A DNA stretch of 64,000 nt from contig NZ_JARANV010000002.1 of NCBI RefSeq assembly GCF_029889845.1, forward strand, positions 186,001-250,000, read 5' to 3'. The notes beneath the pieces were generated by a model. The model saw nothing but the letters and a program-made list of their open reading frames with translations. It made no database searches and was not told where the DNA came from. Position numbers and translations under genes: made by a program. The DNA comes from Halomonas sp. 25-S5. GTDB lineage: Bacteria > Pseudomonadota > Gammaproteobacteria > Pseudomonadales > Halomonadaceae. Positions 39,555 to 48,633 of this stretch are shown here, in pieces (within the stretch, counting starts at the first letter, position 1; each line of letters starts with the position of its first letter).

Positions 39555-40598
39555 TCAGTTGAATGCTGCCAGGCTGCCCTGGGGCAGCTGCATGGTCAGG
39601 CAGTGCAGGCTGCCGTGCTGGCGGATCACGCTCAGGCAGTCGATGGGGATGATATCGCGGCCCGGAAAGGCCTCGCCCAGGGCGGCGAGCGCCCGGCTGT
39701 CGGCACCGTCGCCATAGGTCGGGACCAGCACGGCGCCATTGATGATCAGGAAGTTGGCGTAGGTCGCCGGCAGTCGGTGGCCGTCCACCGGGTCATGACA
39801 GGCCCGCGGCCAGGGCAGGGGCACCAGCCGGTAGGGCTCGCCGTCGGCCCGGCGCAGGGCGCGCAGCTCGGCCTCCATGGCGGCCAGTGCCGGATAGTGC
39901 GGGTCGGCCGGATCGTCGCACCTGACATAGGCCAGCGTGGCCGGGTCGCAGAAACGCACCAGGGTATCCACATGGCTGTCGGTATCGTCGCCCGCCAGAT
40001 GGCCGTTGACCAGCCACAGCACCCGCGCGATCCCGAGCTCCGCCATCAGGCGTGCCTCGAGGGTCGTCCTGTCGAGGCCGGGATTGCGGTTGGGGTTGAG
40101 CAGGCAGGCCTCGGTGGTCAGCAGGGTGCCCTCGCCATCGGTGTCGATGGCGCCGCCTTCGAGCACCAGGTCGCGGGATTGCACCGCGCAGGCGAAGGTG
40201 CCGGCGTCCGCCAGGCGGCGCGTCAGGGTATTGTCGCGGGCGGCCTCGAACTTTCCGCCCCAGCCGGTGAAGACGTAGTCGAGCAGCAGCGTCTCGCCGT
40301 CACGCGCCACGCCGAGGGGGCCATGATCACGGGCCCAGGTGTCGTCGGCAGGGGCGACCACCAGCTTCAGGCGTGCGGCCTCGACGCCGAGGCAGGCGAA
40401 GCGGTGGGCCAGGTGGCTGCGGGTCGCGGCATCCGGCACGGCGACCAGTACGGTCTGGTAGCGCGCGATGGCGACCACCATGGCCTCCAGCGTCGCCTCG
40501 ATGCGTTCGAGCAGCGGGGCCCAGTCGCTGTCGGGACAGGGCCAGGTGAGTTGCACGGCATCCTGGGGATGCCATTCGGGGAGCAGGCGATGGGCCAT
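39555..40598 (-). CDS. aguA: Agmatine deiminase
   Basis: Hydrolyses agmatine to N-carbamoylputrescine and ammonia, a route from arginine-derived agmatine to putrescine. The 347-residue product has LPEWHPQDAVQLTWP at the start, WARDHGPLG, LEGGAIDTDGEGT, GHLAGDDTDSHVD and the nucleophile Cys333 in HCLTMQ near the end. The start at 40598 matches the family; the 47 codons open upstream are unlikely. With aguB it forms a leftward pair inserted between two blocks of envelope genes. No linked regulator (aguR) is in the window. Confidence 0.95.
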   Translation of the reverse strand: MAHRLLPEWHPQDAVQLTWPCPDSDWAPLLERIEATLEAMVVAIARYQTVLVAVPDAATRSHLAHRFACLGVEAARLKLVVAPADDTWARDHGPLGVARDGETLLLDYVFTGWGGKFEAARDNTLTRRLADAGTFACAVQSRDLVLEGGAIDTDGEGTLLTTEACLLNPNRNPGLDRTTLEARLMAELGIARVLWLVNGHLAGDDTDSHVDTLVRFCDPATLAYVRCDDPADPHYPALAAMEAELRALRRADGEPYRLVPLPWPRACHDPVDGHRLPATYANFLIINGAVLVPTYGDGADSRALAALGEAFPGRDIIPIDCLSVIRQHGSLHCLTMQLPQGSLAAFN

Positions 40599-40750
40599 GG
40601 GCGGGTCTCGTGCAGGTCGTCTCGGGGCGTGCCGGCGCAATGTAGGCCGCTGCCGGCAATGATGCAATGATCGCGCAAACGGGCGCCGCCGACGATGCAG
40701 CAGATGCCAAAAAACCGTACCATGGCCCCCCGCCGACAAGGAATGTTCCC

Positions 40751-41992
40751 ATGTTCGACCGTCTCCCCTTCCTGATCGGGTTGCGCTACGTGCGCGCCAA
40801 GCGTCGCAACCACTTCATCTCCTTCATCTCGCTGACCTCCATGCTGGGCCTCATGCTGGGTGTCGCGGTGCTCATCCTGGTGCTCTCGGTGATGAACGGC
40901 TTTGATCAAGAGCTGCGCACCCGGGTGCTGGGCATGGTGCCGCACTCCAAGATCGAGGCGCCGGGCGGGCTCACCGACTGGCAGCCGCTGGCCGAGCGCC
41001 TCATGGAACGCGAGCGGGTGATCGGCGCCGCCCCCTATGTCGAGCAGCAGGGCATGTTCTCGGTGGGCGGGCGCAACGAGGGCGCCATGGTCATCGGCAT
41101 CGAGCCCGAGTGGGAAGGCCGGGTGTCGATCATCGACGACAACATGCGCAACGGAAGCCTGGACGATCTCACCCCCGGCGAGTGGAACATCGTGCTCGGC
41201 TCGATCCTGGCGCGTCGCCTGGGCGTCGGCGTGGGCGACCGGGTGACGTTGTTGGTGCCCGAGGCCTCGATCACCCCGGCCGGCGTCTTCCCGCGGCTCA
41301 AGCGCTTCACCGTGAGCGGCATCTTCAACGTCGGGGCGGACCTGGATGCCTCCCTGGCCTATGCCCACATCGACGACATGCAGACCCTGGCACGGCTGGG
41401 CGACGCGGTCGGCGGCCTGCGCCTGGAGCTGGACGACCTCTTCGCCGCCGGCAGCGAGACCCGGGCGATCATCGATGAGCTGGGATCCGGCTACCGGGGG
41501 TTCGACTGGACCTACTCGCGTGGCAACCTCTTCCAGGCCATCCAGATGGAGAAGCGCATGATCGCGCTGCTGCTGACGGTGATCATCGCCGTGGCGGCCT
41601 TCAACATCGTCTCCACCCTGGTGATGGTGGTGACCGACAAGCGGGCCGACATCGCCATCCTGCGCACCATCGGCGCCACGCCACGCTCGATCATGGGGAT
41701 CTTCATCGTCCAGGGACTGGCGATCGGGGTGATCGGCATCCTGGTGGGCGTGACCCTGGGCGTGCTGCTGGCCTTGTCCGTGTCGGATCTCATCGGCTGG
41801 GTGGAGAGCACCTTCGGTATCCAGTTCCTCGATGCCGGGGTCTACTTCATCAGCAACCTGCCGTCGCGCCTGATCTGGAGCGATGTGCGCAACATCGTGT
41901 CCGCGGCCTTCGTGCTGACCTTCCTCTCCACCCTGTACCCGGCCTGGCGCGCCGCCCGGGTGCAGCCTGCCGAGGTGCTGCGCTATGAATGA
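40751..41992 (+). CDS. lolC: Lipoprotein-releasing ABC transporter permease (LolC/LolE/LolF family)
   Basis: Inner-membrane permease that extracts outer-membrane lipoproteins and hands them to LolA. The 413-residue product has an N-terminal membrane helix, a large periplasmic domain (about 50-260) and three C-terminal helices, with FISFISLTSMLGL and the FtsX-like ending. AAGGA lies 9 bases before the ATG. Only one permease gene accompanies lolD: no lolE is in the neighbourhood. Pseudomonas has both, so this may be a LolF-type homodimeric permease or lolE may lie elsewhere. Confidence 0.93.
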   Translation: MFDRLPFLIGLRYVRAKRRNHFISFISLTSMLGLMLGVAVLILVLSVMNGFDQELRTRVLGMVPHSKIEAPGGLTDWQPLAERLMERERVIGAAPYVEQQGMFSVGGRNEGAMVIGIEPEWEGRVSIIDDNMRNGSLDDLTPGEWNIVLGSILARRLGVGVGDRVTLLVPEASITPAGVFPRLKRFTVSGIFNVGADLDASLAYAHIDDMQTLARLGDAVGGLRLELDDLFAAGSETRAIIDELGSGYRGFDWTYSRGNLFQAIQMEKRMIALLLTVIIAVAAFNIVSTLVMVVTDKRADIAILRTIGATPRSIMGIFIVQGLAIGVIGILVGVTLGVLLALSVSDLIGWVESTFGIQFLDAGVYFISNLPSRLIWSDVRNIVSAAFVLTFLSTLYPAWRAARVQPAEVLRYE

Positions 41993-42722
41993 GACGGCCA
42001 TGACCCCAGACGCCGACACGTCCTCCCGTGCAGGACAGGTGATGCTCGAATGCCGCGACCTGACCCGGGTCTATCGCGAGGGACCGCGGGACCTCACCGT
42101 GCTCGATGGCCTGGCGATGCAGGTCCTGGCCGGTGAGCGGGTGGCCGTGGTGGGCAGCTCCGGCTCGGGCAAGACGACGCTGCTCAACCTGCTGGGCGGC
42201 CTGGATCGCCCGAGTCGCGGCGAGGTGCGTATCGCCGGCGAGTCTCTGCTGGCGCTCAATGACGCCGACCTGGGGCGCTTCCGCAACCGGCGGATCGGCT
42301 TCGTCTACCAGTTCCACCACCTGCTGGCGGAGTTCACCGCCCTGGAGAATGCCGCCCTGCCGCTGATCGTGCGCGGCCAGCGAAAGCGGGTGGCCGAAGA
42401 GCGCGCCCGCCAGCTGCTGGCGCGGGTCGGCATGGCCGAGCGGGCCGACCACAAGCCGGGCGAGCTCTCGGGAGGCGAGCGCCAGCGGGTGGCCATTGCC
42501 CGGGCGCTGGTCACCGACCCCAGCCTGGTGCTGATGGATGAGCCTACCGGCAACCTGGACCGGACCACGGCGGCGAGCATCCTGGCGCTGATGGACGAGC
42601 TGGCGAGCAGCGCGGCCTGTGCCTTCGTGATCGTCACCCACGATCCAGGGCTCGCCGCCCATCAGGACCGTGTGCTTCGACTCGAAGGCGGACGCCTGGT
42701 CGAGCAAACAGCGGGCGACTGA
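41985..42722 (+). CDS. lolD: Lipoprotein-releasing ABC transporter ATPase
   Basis: Cytoplasmic ATPase partner of the LolC-type permease. The 245-residue product has Walker A GSSGSGKTTL, the ABC signature LSGGERQR and Walker B LVLMDEPTGNLD. The ATG at 41985 lies 8 bases inside lolC; a second in-frame ATG at 42000 is an alternative. Translation is likely coupled to lolC. It converges with the DUF2062 gene, 27 bases away, without a clear terminator. Confidence 0.96.
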   Translation: MNETAMTPDADTSSRAGQVMLECRDLTRVYREGPRDLTVLDGLAMQVLAGERVAVVGSSGSGKTTLLNLLGGLDRPSRGEVRIAGESLLALNDADLGRFRNRRIGFVYQFHHLLAEFTALENAALPLIVRGQRKRVAEERARQLLARVGMAERADHKPGELSGGERQRVAIARALVTDPSLVLMDEPTGNLDRTTAASILALMDELASSAACAFVIVTHDPGLAAHQDRVLRLEGGRLVEQTAGD

Positions 42723-42749
42723 ACCTCCACGCCTCATGAGGGGGTGGCC

Positions 42750-43292
42750 TCATTTCTCTCGGGCGGCTGGCCGATGCCGCCGGCGTCGACGTGCGCGTGC
42801 CTTCCAGCTGCGTGAGACCTGCCAGCGCCACACCAGGCGGATCACCAGGTTGGCCAGCGCGGCAATCACCACGGCCGCGACCAGTGATCCCAGGGCCAGC
42901 GACGGCAGGATGTCCATCAGTTGTTCGGCGATCCAGTGGGTCGAGAGTCGTTCCGGCGCCTGGCGTACCGGCATGTCCAGCAGCCAGGCCCCCAGGCGGT
43001 AGTTGCCGTAGAAGATCAGCGGCATCGTCAGGGGGTTGGTGATCCACACCAGGCCGATGGAGAGCGGCAGGTTGCAGCGCACCAGCCAGGCCCCGAAGGC
43101 GGCCACTAGCATCTGGAAGGGGATCGGCAGCAGGGCGCTGAACAGCCCCACGGAGAAGGCATTGGCCACGCTGCGTCGCGTCAGCACCCACAGCGAAGGG
43201 TTGCCGATCAGGTGGCTGACGAAACGCAGGGAGCGTCGGCGCCTGAGGGCATCGGGGTGGGGCAGGTAGCGCTGCAGCAGTCGGCGCGGCAT
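42750..43292 (-). CDS. DUF2062 membrane protein
   Basis: Integral membrane protein of unknown function (DUF2062). The 180-residue product has an N-terminal basic segment, two or three hydrophobic helices (GLFSALLPIPFQMLVAAFGAW; ITNPLTMPLIFYGNY; LALGSLVAAVVIAAL), and a very basic tail. The family's conserved NPLTMP motif is present. It lies between lolD and comEC, as in Pseudomonas, and is divergent from comEC. I cannot assign a role. Confidence 0.88.
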   Translation of the reverse strand: MPRRLLQRYLPHPDALRRRRSLRFVSHLIGNPSLWVLTRRSVANAFSVGLFSALLPIPFQMLVAAFGAWLVRCNLPLSIGLVWITNPLTMPLIFYGNYRLGAWLLDMPVRQAPERLSTHWIAEQLMDILPSLALGSLVAAVVIAALANLVIRLVWRWQVSRSWKARARRRRRHRPAAREK

Positions 43293-43423
43293 TGAGGAGG
43301 GCTCGCGGCTTCCAAACCCGAGCTATTATCCATACAAGTCGCGTGCCTCGCCATGCTGCCCCCTCAACGTGACGTCGCGGCGGGGCGGGCGGGGCGCCAT
43401 GTTTTCCGTTCAGGGACGATGCC

Positions 43424-45721
43424 ATGCAGCCGGGCCTGGCCATCCCCCTGGCACTCGCCGTGCTGGCCGGCGTGCTGGGGGGCCATCTTGCCGCGCCGGG
43501 GGCCATCGAGGCCCTGGCGGTCGGCCTGTTGGTCATGCTGGCCGGGCGTCGTGTGCGTCTCGCCATGGCACTGGTGGTGGTGGCCCTGGTGGCGGTCCAG
43601 CTACTGATGGTGCGCGGCGGCGAGCTCGCGCCCGGGCTGACCCGACAGGACCTGAGGCTGGAGGGGCGGCTGGTTTCGGTGGAAAGCGACGCGCGGCTGG
43701 CGCGGCTGACGCTAGAGGTTACCGAGTGCCACCCCCTGGCCGAGACGTTGCCCGATTGCCGCGGCCTCGAGCGGGTTCGGCTCTCCTTCTTCGACGCCCC
43801 GGCCATGGTGCCCGGCGAGCGCTGGCGGCTGACGGTGCGCCTGCGCCCACCGTCGGGCTTCGCCAACCCCGGCACCTTCGACTATCGCGGCTGGCTGTGG
43901 CGGGAGGGCATCCAGGCCAGCGGCTATGTGCGCCGCGAGCCAGCCCCTCGCCGCCTGGCCACCGCCCCCTTCTTGCTGCGCCGGCTGGCGCTGGCCCACC
44001 TCGATGAGCAGGGGCTGGCGGCGCGCCATCGTCGCTGGTTGGCGGCCCTGACCCTGGGGGCGAGCGAGCGGCTGGAGACGCGCGACTGGGACCTGCTCAA
44101 TGCCACCGGCACCACCCACCTGATGGTGATCTCCGGGTTGCACGTGGGGCTGGTGGCCGCCTTCGCCCTGTGGTTGGCCCGGGGGCTGGCCCGGCTGGTC
44201 ACTCCCGGGGCATGGCGCCTGGCGGTCTGGCCCTGGTGGCTGGCGGGTGCCGCGGCGGTGGGGTATGCCGGCCTGGCCGGCCTGGAGCCTCCTGCACTGC
44301 GCGCCATGATCATGACCCTGGTGGGGATGTGGGTGGCCAGCGGGCGCCATGCGCCCGGCCCCTGGCAGGCCTGGTGGCTAGCTCTGGCGCTAGTGTTGTT
44401 GGCCGACCCGCTGTCGGCCTGGCGTCCCGGCCTGTGGCTGTCGTTCGCCGCCGTGGCGTTGCTGATCCTGGTCTGGCAGGGGAGGGCGCGCCCGCAAGGG
44501 GTGGGCGGCTGGCTGCGGGCCCTGGTCCGCACCCAGCTGCTGCTGGCGCCACTGATGGCGGCGGCGGTGCTGCTGGCCTTCGACCGCCTGGCCCCGGCGG
44601 CCCCGCTGGTCAACCTGGTCGCCGTCCCCCTGGTCAGCAGCCTGCTGGTGCCCCTGGGGCTGCTCGGCTGGCTGACGGCCTGGCTGCCGCCGCTCTCGGC
44701 GCTGTGCTGGGCCCTGTTCGGCCTGCTGGTCGACGGGCTGGCCTCGCTGCTAAGCCTGGCCGCTACCTGGCTGCCGCTGTGGCGGCCGGCCCCGTCGCGG
44801 GTCGTCCCGCTGGGGCTGGCCCTGGGCCTCGCCGCCCTGCTGTGGGCGCTGCCCGGCCTGGTCCCGCGCCTGCGGCTGGTCGGCACGGCCCTGTTGCTGC
44901 TGGTGCCGCTTGGCCTCTCCTCCTCGTCCCCGGTGCCCGTCGAAGGGCTGCTGAGGGTCCGTGTCCACGACGTGGGCCAGGGCCAGCTAGTCGAGCTGCG
45001 CACCGCCGGCTATCGCGCCCTCTATGACACCGGGCCGCGCTTCGGTTCCGGCTTCATGCCGCTCGGCTCACTGTGGCCGCCGGGGCAGCACTTCGACGAC
45101 GTCCTCATCAGCCATGCCGACCAGGATCATGCCGGCGGCCTGCCGGCCCTGCGCGAGCAGCACCGGGTGACACGCTTCCTGGCGCCGCCCGGCGAGGTCC
45201 TCGACGTGGCGGCCGAGCCCTGCACGGCCGGACGCGAGTGGCGACGCGACGGCGTGACTTTCCGGATTCTCTGGCCACCGGCCGAGACCGGCGAGCTCTC
45301 GTCCAACGACCGCTCCTGCGTGCTGCTGGCGAGCGTCGGCGAGCACCATGTGCTGATCACCGGCGATGTGGGGCGCAATGCCGAGCGACGCTTCCTCGCC
45401 GCGCTTCCCTCGACGGTGACTCTGCTGGTGGCGGGGCACCACGGCAGCGCCACCAGTTCCGGCCTCTTGCTGGTGCGGCGCCTGGCGCCTCGCCATGTGG
45501 TCTTCAGTGCGGCGCGCGACAACCCCTTCGGCCATCCGGCGGGCTCGGTCGTGCGCCGCTTTCGTGAGGTCGGCAGCTGCCTGTGGAACACCGCCCGGGA
45601 CGGTGCCGTGACCCTGTGGCTCGGCGCGGACGCCCGCCGCGATGTCCGCACCGAGCGGCCGGCCGCCTGGCGGCAGGGCGGTGTCGGTGGGAGCTGCCTT
45701 GCGTTAGAATCGCCTCACTGA
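43424..45721 (+). CDS. comEC: ComEC/Rec2 family DNA-uptake channel
   Basis: Inner-membrane channel for single-stranded DNA in natural transformation. The 765-residue product has an N-terminal OB-fold region, the Competence domain with many membrane helices (about 200-490), and a C-terminal metallo-beta-lactamase domain with DVGQGQLVELR, SHADQDHAGG and GHHGSATSS. The gene is full length, so DNA uptake is possible, but no other competence gene is in the window. It is conserved at this place next to the msbA-lpxK block in Pseudomonas. Confidence 0.95.
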   Translation: MQPGLAIPLALAVLAGVLGGHLAAPGAIEALAVGLLVMLAGRRVRLAMALVVVALVAVQLLMVRGGELAPGLTRQDLRLEGRLVSVESDARLARLTLEVTECHPLAETLPDCRGLERVRLSFFDAPAMVPGERWRLTVRLRPPSGFANPGTFDYRGWLWREGIQASGYVRREPAPRRLATAPFLLRRLALAHLDEQGLAARHRRWLAALTLGASERLETRDWDLLNATGTTHLMVISGLHVGLVAAFALWLARGLARLVTPGAWRLAVWPWWLAGAAAVGYAGLAGLEPPALRAMIMTLVGMWVASGRHAPGPWQAWWLALALVLLADPLSAWRPGLWLSFAAVALLILVWQGRARPQGVGGWLRALVRTQLLLAPLMAAAVLLAFDRLAPAAPLVNLVAVPLVSSLLVPLGLLGWLTAWLPPLSALCWALFGLLVDGLASLLSLAATWLPLWRPAPSRVVPLGLALGLAALLWALPGLVPRLRLVGTALLLLVPLGLSSSSPVPVEGLLRVRVHDVGQGQLVELRTAGYRALYDTGPRFGSGFMPLGSLWPPGQHFDDVLISHADQDHAGGLPALREQHRVTRFLAPPGEVLDVAAEPCTAGREWRRDGVTFRILWPPAETGELSSNDRSCVLLASVGEHHVLITGDVGRNAERRFLAALPSTVTLLVAGHHGSATSSGLLLVRRLAPRHVVFSAARDNPFGHPAGSVVRRFREVGSCLWNTARDGAVTLWLGADARRDVRTERPAAWRQGGVGGSCLALESPH

Positions 45722-45761
45722 CTCCCGGTCTCGGGGCCGGTTATCTGCAAGGGGAAACCGC

Positions 45762-46475
45762 ATGGACATGATGGATGCCCTGATCGCCGGCGGCTGGTTG
45801 ATGGTGCCGCTGCTGGGTTGTTCGCTGGTGGCCACGGTGATCATCATCGAGCGCCTGTGGACCCTCAGGACGCGTCGCATCGCGCCCTACGGGCTGGGGC
45901 AGGAGGTCTGCCGGCTGGTGGCGCGGGGGCAGGTCAACCTCTACTGGCTGGAAGGGCACTCCCCGCTGGGCGGCGTACTCGCCGCCGGGCTGCGTAATGC
46001 CCGGCTCGGCCACGAGCAGGTGCGCGCGCGGCTTCAGGAGGCGGCCACCGCGGTGATCCATGACATGGAGCGCTTCCTGAGCCCGCTGGGCACCATCGCC
46101 GCCATTACGCCCTTGATCGGCCTGCTGGGCACCGTGGTCGGCATGATCGAGGTCTTCGCGGTGATCGTCACCGGCGACGGGGCCAGCCGCACCGCCGACC
46201 TGGCCGGCGGGATCTCCCGCGCGCTGGTCACCACCGCGGCAGGTCTCACCGTGGCAATCCCGGCGCTGATGTTCCACCGCTACTTCCAGCGCCGGGTCGA
46301 GGACATCACGGTGCGCATGGAGGAGCAGGCCGGCCAGGTGGTCGAGTACCTCGCCCACTACCCGGGCGAGCTGGTGCTGGCCGAGCGGCACGGTGAAGAG
46401 TCCCGGCCGGGCCAGCGCGGCGACGAGCAGCTGGAGGCCGATGGGCGCATCGCGCCCAGGGTGAAGCAGCCGTGA
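45762..46475 (+). CDS. exbB: MotA/TolQ/ExbB proton channel protein
   Basis: Proton channel subunit of the ExbB/TolQ family, which uses proton motive force to drive an energy-transducing partner. The 237-residue product has three membrane helices (about 8-28, 110-135, 150-180), with the family segments LSPLGTIAAITPLIGLLGTV and ALVTTAAGLTVAIPAL. AGGGGA precedes the ATG. The tonB partner is not adjacent. The pair sits before msbA and lpxK, as in Pseudomonas, where its partner is not well defined. Confidence 0.92.
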   Translation: MDMMDALIAGGWLMVPLLGCSLVATVIIIERLWTLRTRRIAPYGLGQEVCRLVARGQVNLYWLEGHSPLGGVLAAGLRNARLGHEQVRARLQEAATAVIHDMERFLSPLGTIAAITPLIGLLGTVVGMIEVFAVIVTGDGASRTADLAGGISRALVTTAAGLTVAIPALMFHRYFQRRVEDITVRMEEQAGQVVEYLAHYPGELVLAERHGEESRPGQRGDEQLEADGRIAPRVKQP

Positions 46476-46894
46476 GGTTTCCCCGACGGCGGCGCGACCC
46501 GGTGGAGGTCAACCTGACCCCGCTAATCGACGTGGTCTTCCTGTTGCTGATCTTCTTCATGGTCTCGACCACCTTCGAGACCCGCCAGGCGCTGGAGCTC
46601 GAGCTCCCCGAGAGCGCGAGTGGCCAGGACATGGAGGCATCGCCGGTGACGTTGGTGGTTACCGCCGCGGGCGAATACCGGCTGGGCGAGCGGGTCCACA
46701 CCGCCGAGACGCTGGGCGAGGCCCTGGCCGCCGAGGCCGAGCAGGCCCGTGAATTCGGCCTGGTGGTGGAGGCCGATGGGCGTGCCGCCCACGCCGACGT
46801 GGTGCGCGTCCTGGACCGTGCCGCCGGCCTGCAGATTCGGCACGTGCGCATCGCCACCGCGGCGGCCTCAACCCCTCAAGCGGAGACACCGTGA
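46472..46894 (+). CDS. exbD: ExbD/TolR biopolymer transport protein
   Basis: Partner of the ExbB-like channel. The 140-residue product has one N-terminal helix (VNLTPLIDVVFLLLIFFMV) containing the conserved Asp that carries protons, and a periplasmic domain. It starts with GTG, overlapping the exbB stop (GTGA), and its own stop overlaps the GTG of msbA, so three genes are linked by the same type of overlap. Confidence 0.93.
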   Translation: MRFPRRRRDPVEVNLTPLIDVVFLLLIFFMVSTTFETRQALELELPESASGQDMEASPVTLVVTAAGEYRLGERVHTAETLGEALAAEAEQAREFGLVVEADGRAAHADVVRVLDRAAGLQIRHVRIATAAASTPQAETP

Positions 46895-48630
46895 TCGAAC
46901 ATTCCGGCTGGACCCTCTACAAGCGCCTGCTGGGCTATGTGAAGCCCTACTGGCGGGCCTTCGCCCTGGCGATCCTCGGCTATGTCATCTATGCCGCCTC
47001 GAGCACCGCCCTGGCGGAGATGATGAAGCGGCTTATCGACGGCATCCAGAGCCCCGATGCCGCCTTCCGGCTCTTCCTGCCGCTGTTTGTGGTGGGCATG
47101 TTCGCGGCCCGCGGGCTGGGCACCTTCCTCGGCACCTATTTCATGAGCAGCGTGGCCCGCAACCTGGTGCACGTCCTGCGCTGTGACGTCTTCAACCACA
47201 TGCTGCACCTGCCGGGGCACTTCTTCGATGGCCACTCCACGGGGCAGCTGATCTCGCGGGTCACCTACCATGTCGAGCAGGTCACCGGGGCCGCCACCAA
47301 GGCGGTCACCATCCTGCTGCGCGAGGGACTCTTCGTGATCGGCCTGGTGATCTATCTGCTGTGGACCAACTGGATGCTGACCCTGCTGTTCCTGGCCGTG
47401 ACGCCGCTGATCGGCGTAGTGGTCAGCTATGCCAGCAAGCGCTTCCGGCGCATCTCGCGGCGTATCCAGCGCTCCATGGGCGACGTCACCCATGTGGCCT
47501 CCGAGGCGCTCTCCGGCTACCGGGTGGTGCGTACCCACGGGGCCGAGGAGTACGAGAAGGCGCGCTTCGCCGCGGCCAGCGAGGTCAACCGCCGGCAGAG
47601 CATGAAGGAGGCCTTGACCAAGGCGACCAGTACCCCGGTGATCCAGCTGCTGGTGGCGCTGTCGCTGGCGGTGCTGGTGTGGCTGGCCATGTCGCCGACC
47701 CTGCTGGACGCCATGACCCCCGGTGAGTTCGTGGCCTTCGTCACCGCCGCCGCGCTGATGGCCAAGCCGGTGCGCCAGCTTACCGAGATCAACAGCGAGA
47801 TCCAGAAGGGCGTCGCCGCCGCCGGGGAGCTCTTCGGCTTGCTCGAGGAGCCCCCCGAGAGCGACGAGGGCACCCGTGATCCCGGGCGCCTCGCCGGGCG
47901 GGTTCGCCTCGAGGGGGTGCGCTTCGCCTACGGCGATGACCAGCCCGAGGTGCTCAAGGGCATCGACCTGGAGGTGTCGCCCGGCGAGATGATCGCCATC
48001 GTCGGCCGCTCCGGCAGCGGCAAGTCGACCCTGGTGGGCCTGCTGCCGCGCTTCTATCACCCGACGGCGGGGCGTATCATGATCGATGAGGTGGCCTTGG
48101 AGGCGTTCCGCCTGCAGCCGCTGCGCCGCCAGATCGCCCTGGTCTCCCAGCAGGTCACCCTGTTCAATGCCAGCATCGCCGACAACATCGCCTACGGGAT
48201 CGACGATCCCGATCCGGCGGCGATCGAGGCCGCGGCACGGGCGGCCCATGCCCACGAGTTCATCGAACGCATGCCGGGGGGCTATGACGCCCTGGTCGGC
48301 GAGAATGGCGTGATGCTCTCCGGCGGCCAGCGCCAGCGCCTGGCCATCGCCCGGGCGATCTTCAAGGATGCGCCGCTGCTGGTGCTCGACGAGGCGACCT
48401 CTGCGCTGGATACCGAGTCGGAGCGGCATATCCAGGCGGCCCTGGAAGAAGTCTGCCGGGGACGCACCACCTTCGTCATCGCCCACCGCCTCTCGACCAT
48501 CGAGCGCGCCGACCGCATCCTGGTGCTCGAGCAGGGCGAGGTCGTCGAGCAGGGCAGCCATGCCGCGCTGCTCGCCCGGGACGGGGCCTATGCGGCGCTG
48601 CATCGGCTGCAGTTCCAGGAGCCCGCCTGA
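46891..48630 (+). CDS. msbA: Lipid A export ATP-binding/permease protein MsbA
   Basis: ABC half-transporter that flips lipid A-core across the inner membrane. The 579-residue product has a six-helix membrane domain (about 15-305) and a nucleotide-binding domain with GRSGSGKSTL, LSGGQRQR and LLVLDEATSALD. The GTG start overlaps the exbD stop. lpxK follows after 3 bases, the same pairing as E. coli msbA-lpxK. Confidence 0.96.
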   Translation: MIEHSGWTLYKRLLGYVKPYWRAFALAILGYVIYAASSTALAEMMKRLIDGIQSPDAAFRLFLPLFVVGMFAARGLGTFLGTYFMSSVARNLVHVLRCDVFNHMLHLPGHFFDGHSTGQLISRVTYHVEQVTGAATKAVTILLREGLFVIGLVIYLLWTNWMLTLLFLAVTPLIGVVVSYASKRFRRISRRIQRSMGDVTHVASEALSGYRVVRTHGAEEYEKARFAAASEVNRRQSMKEALTKATSTPVIQLLVALSLAVLVWLAMSPTLLDAMTPGEFVAFVTAAALMAKPVRQLTEINSEIQKGVAAAGELFGLLEEPPESDEGTRDPGRLAGRVRLEGVRFAYGDDQPEVLKGIDLEVSPGEMIAIVGRSGSGKSTLVGLLPRFYHPTAGRIMIDEVALEAFRLQPLRRQIALVSQQVTLFNASIADNIAYGIDDPDPAAIEAAARAAHAHEFIERMPGGYDALVGENGVMLSGGQRQRLAIARAIFKDAPLLVLDEATSALDTESERHIQAALEEVCRGRTTFVIAHRLSTIERADRILVLEQGEVVEQGSHAALLARDGAYAALHRLQFQEPA

Positions 48631-48633
48631 TCC

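Noticed and set aside
42634..43875. 413-codon - strand ORF spanning the DUF2062 and comEC region
   Set aside because: It covers two real genes in another frame; DUF2062 and comEC both have family motifs in their own frames.
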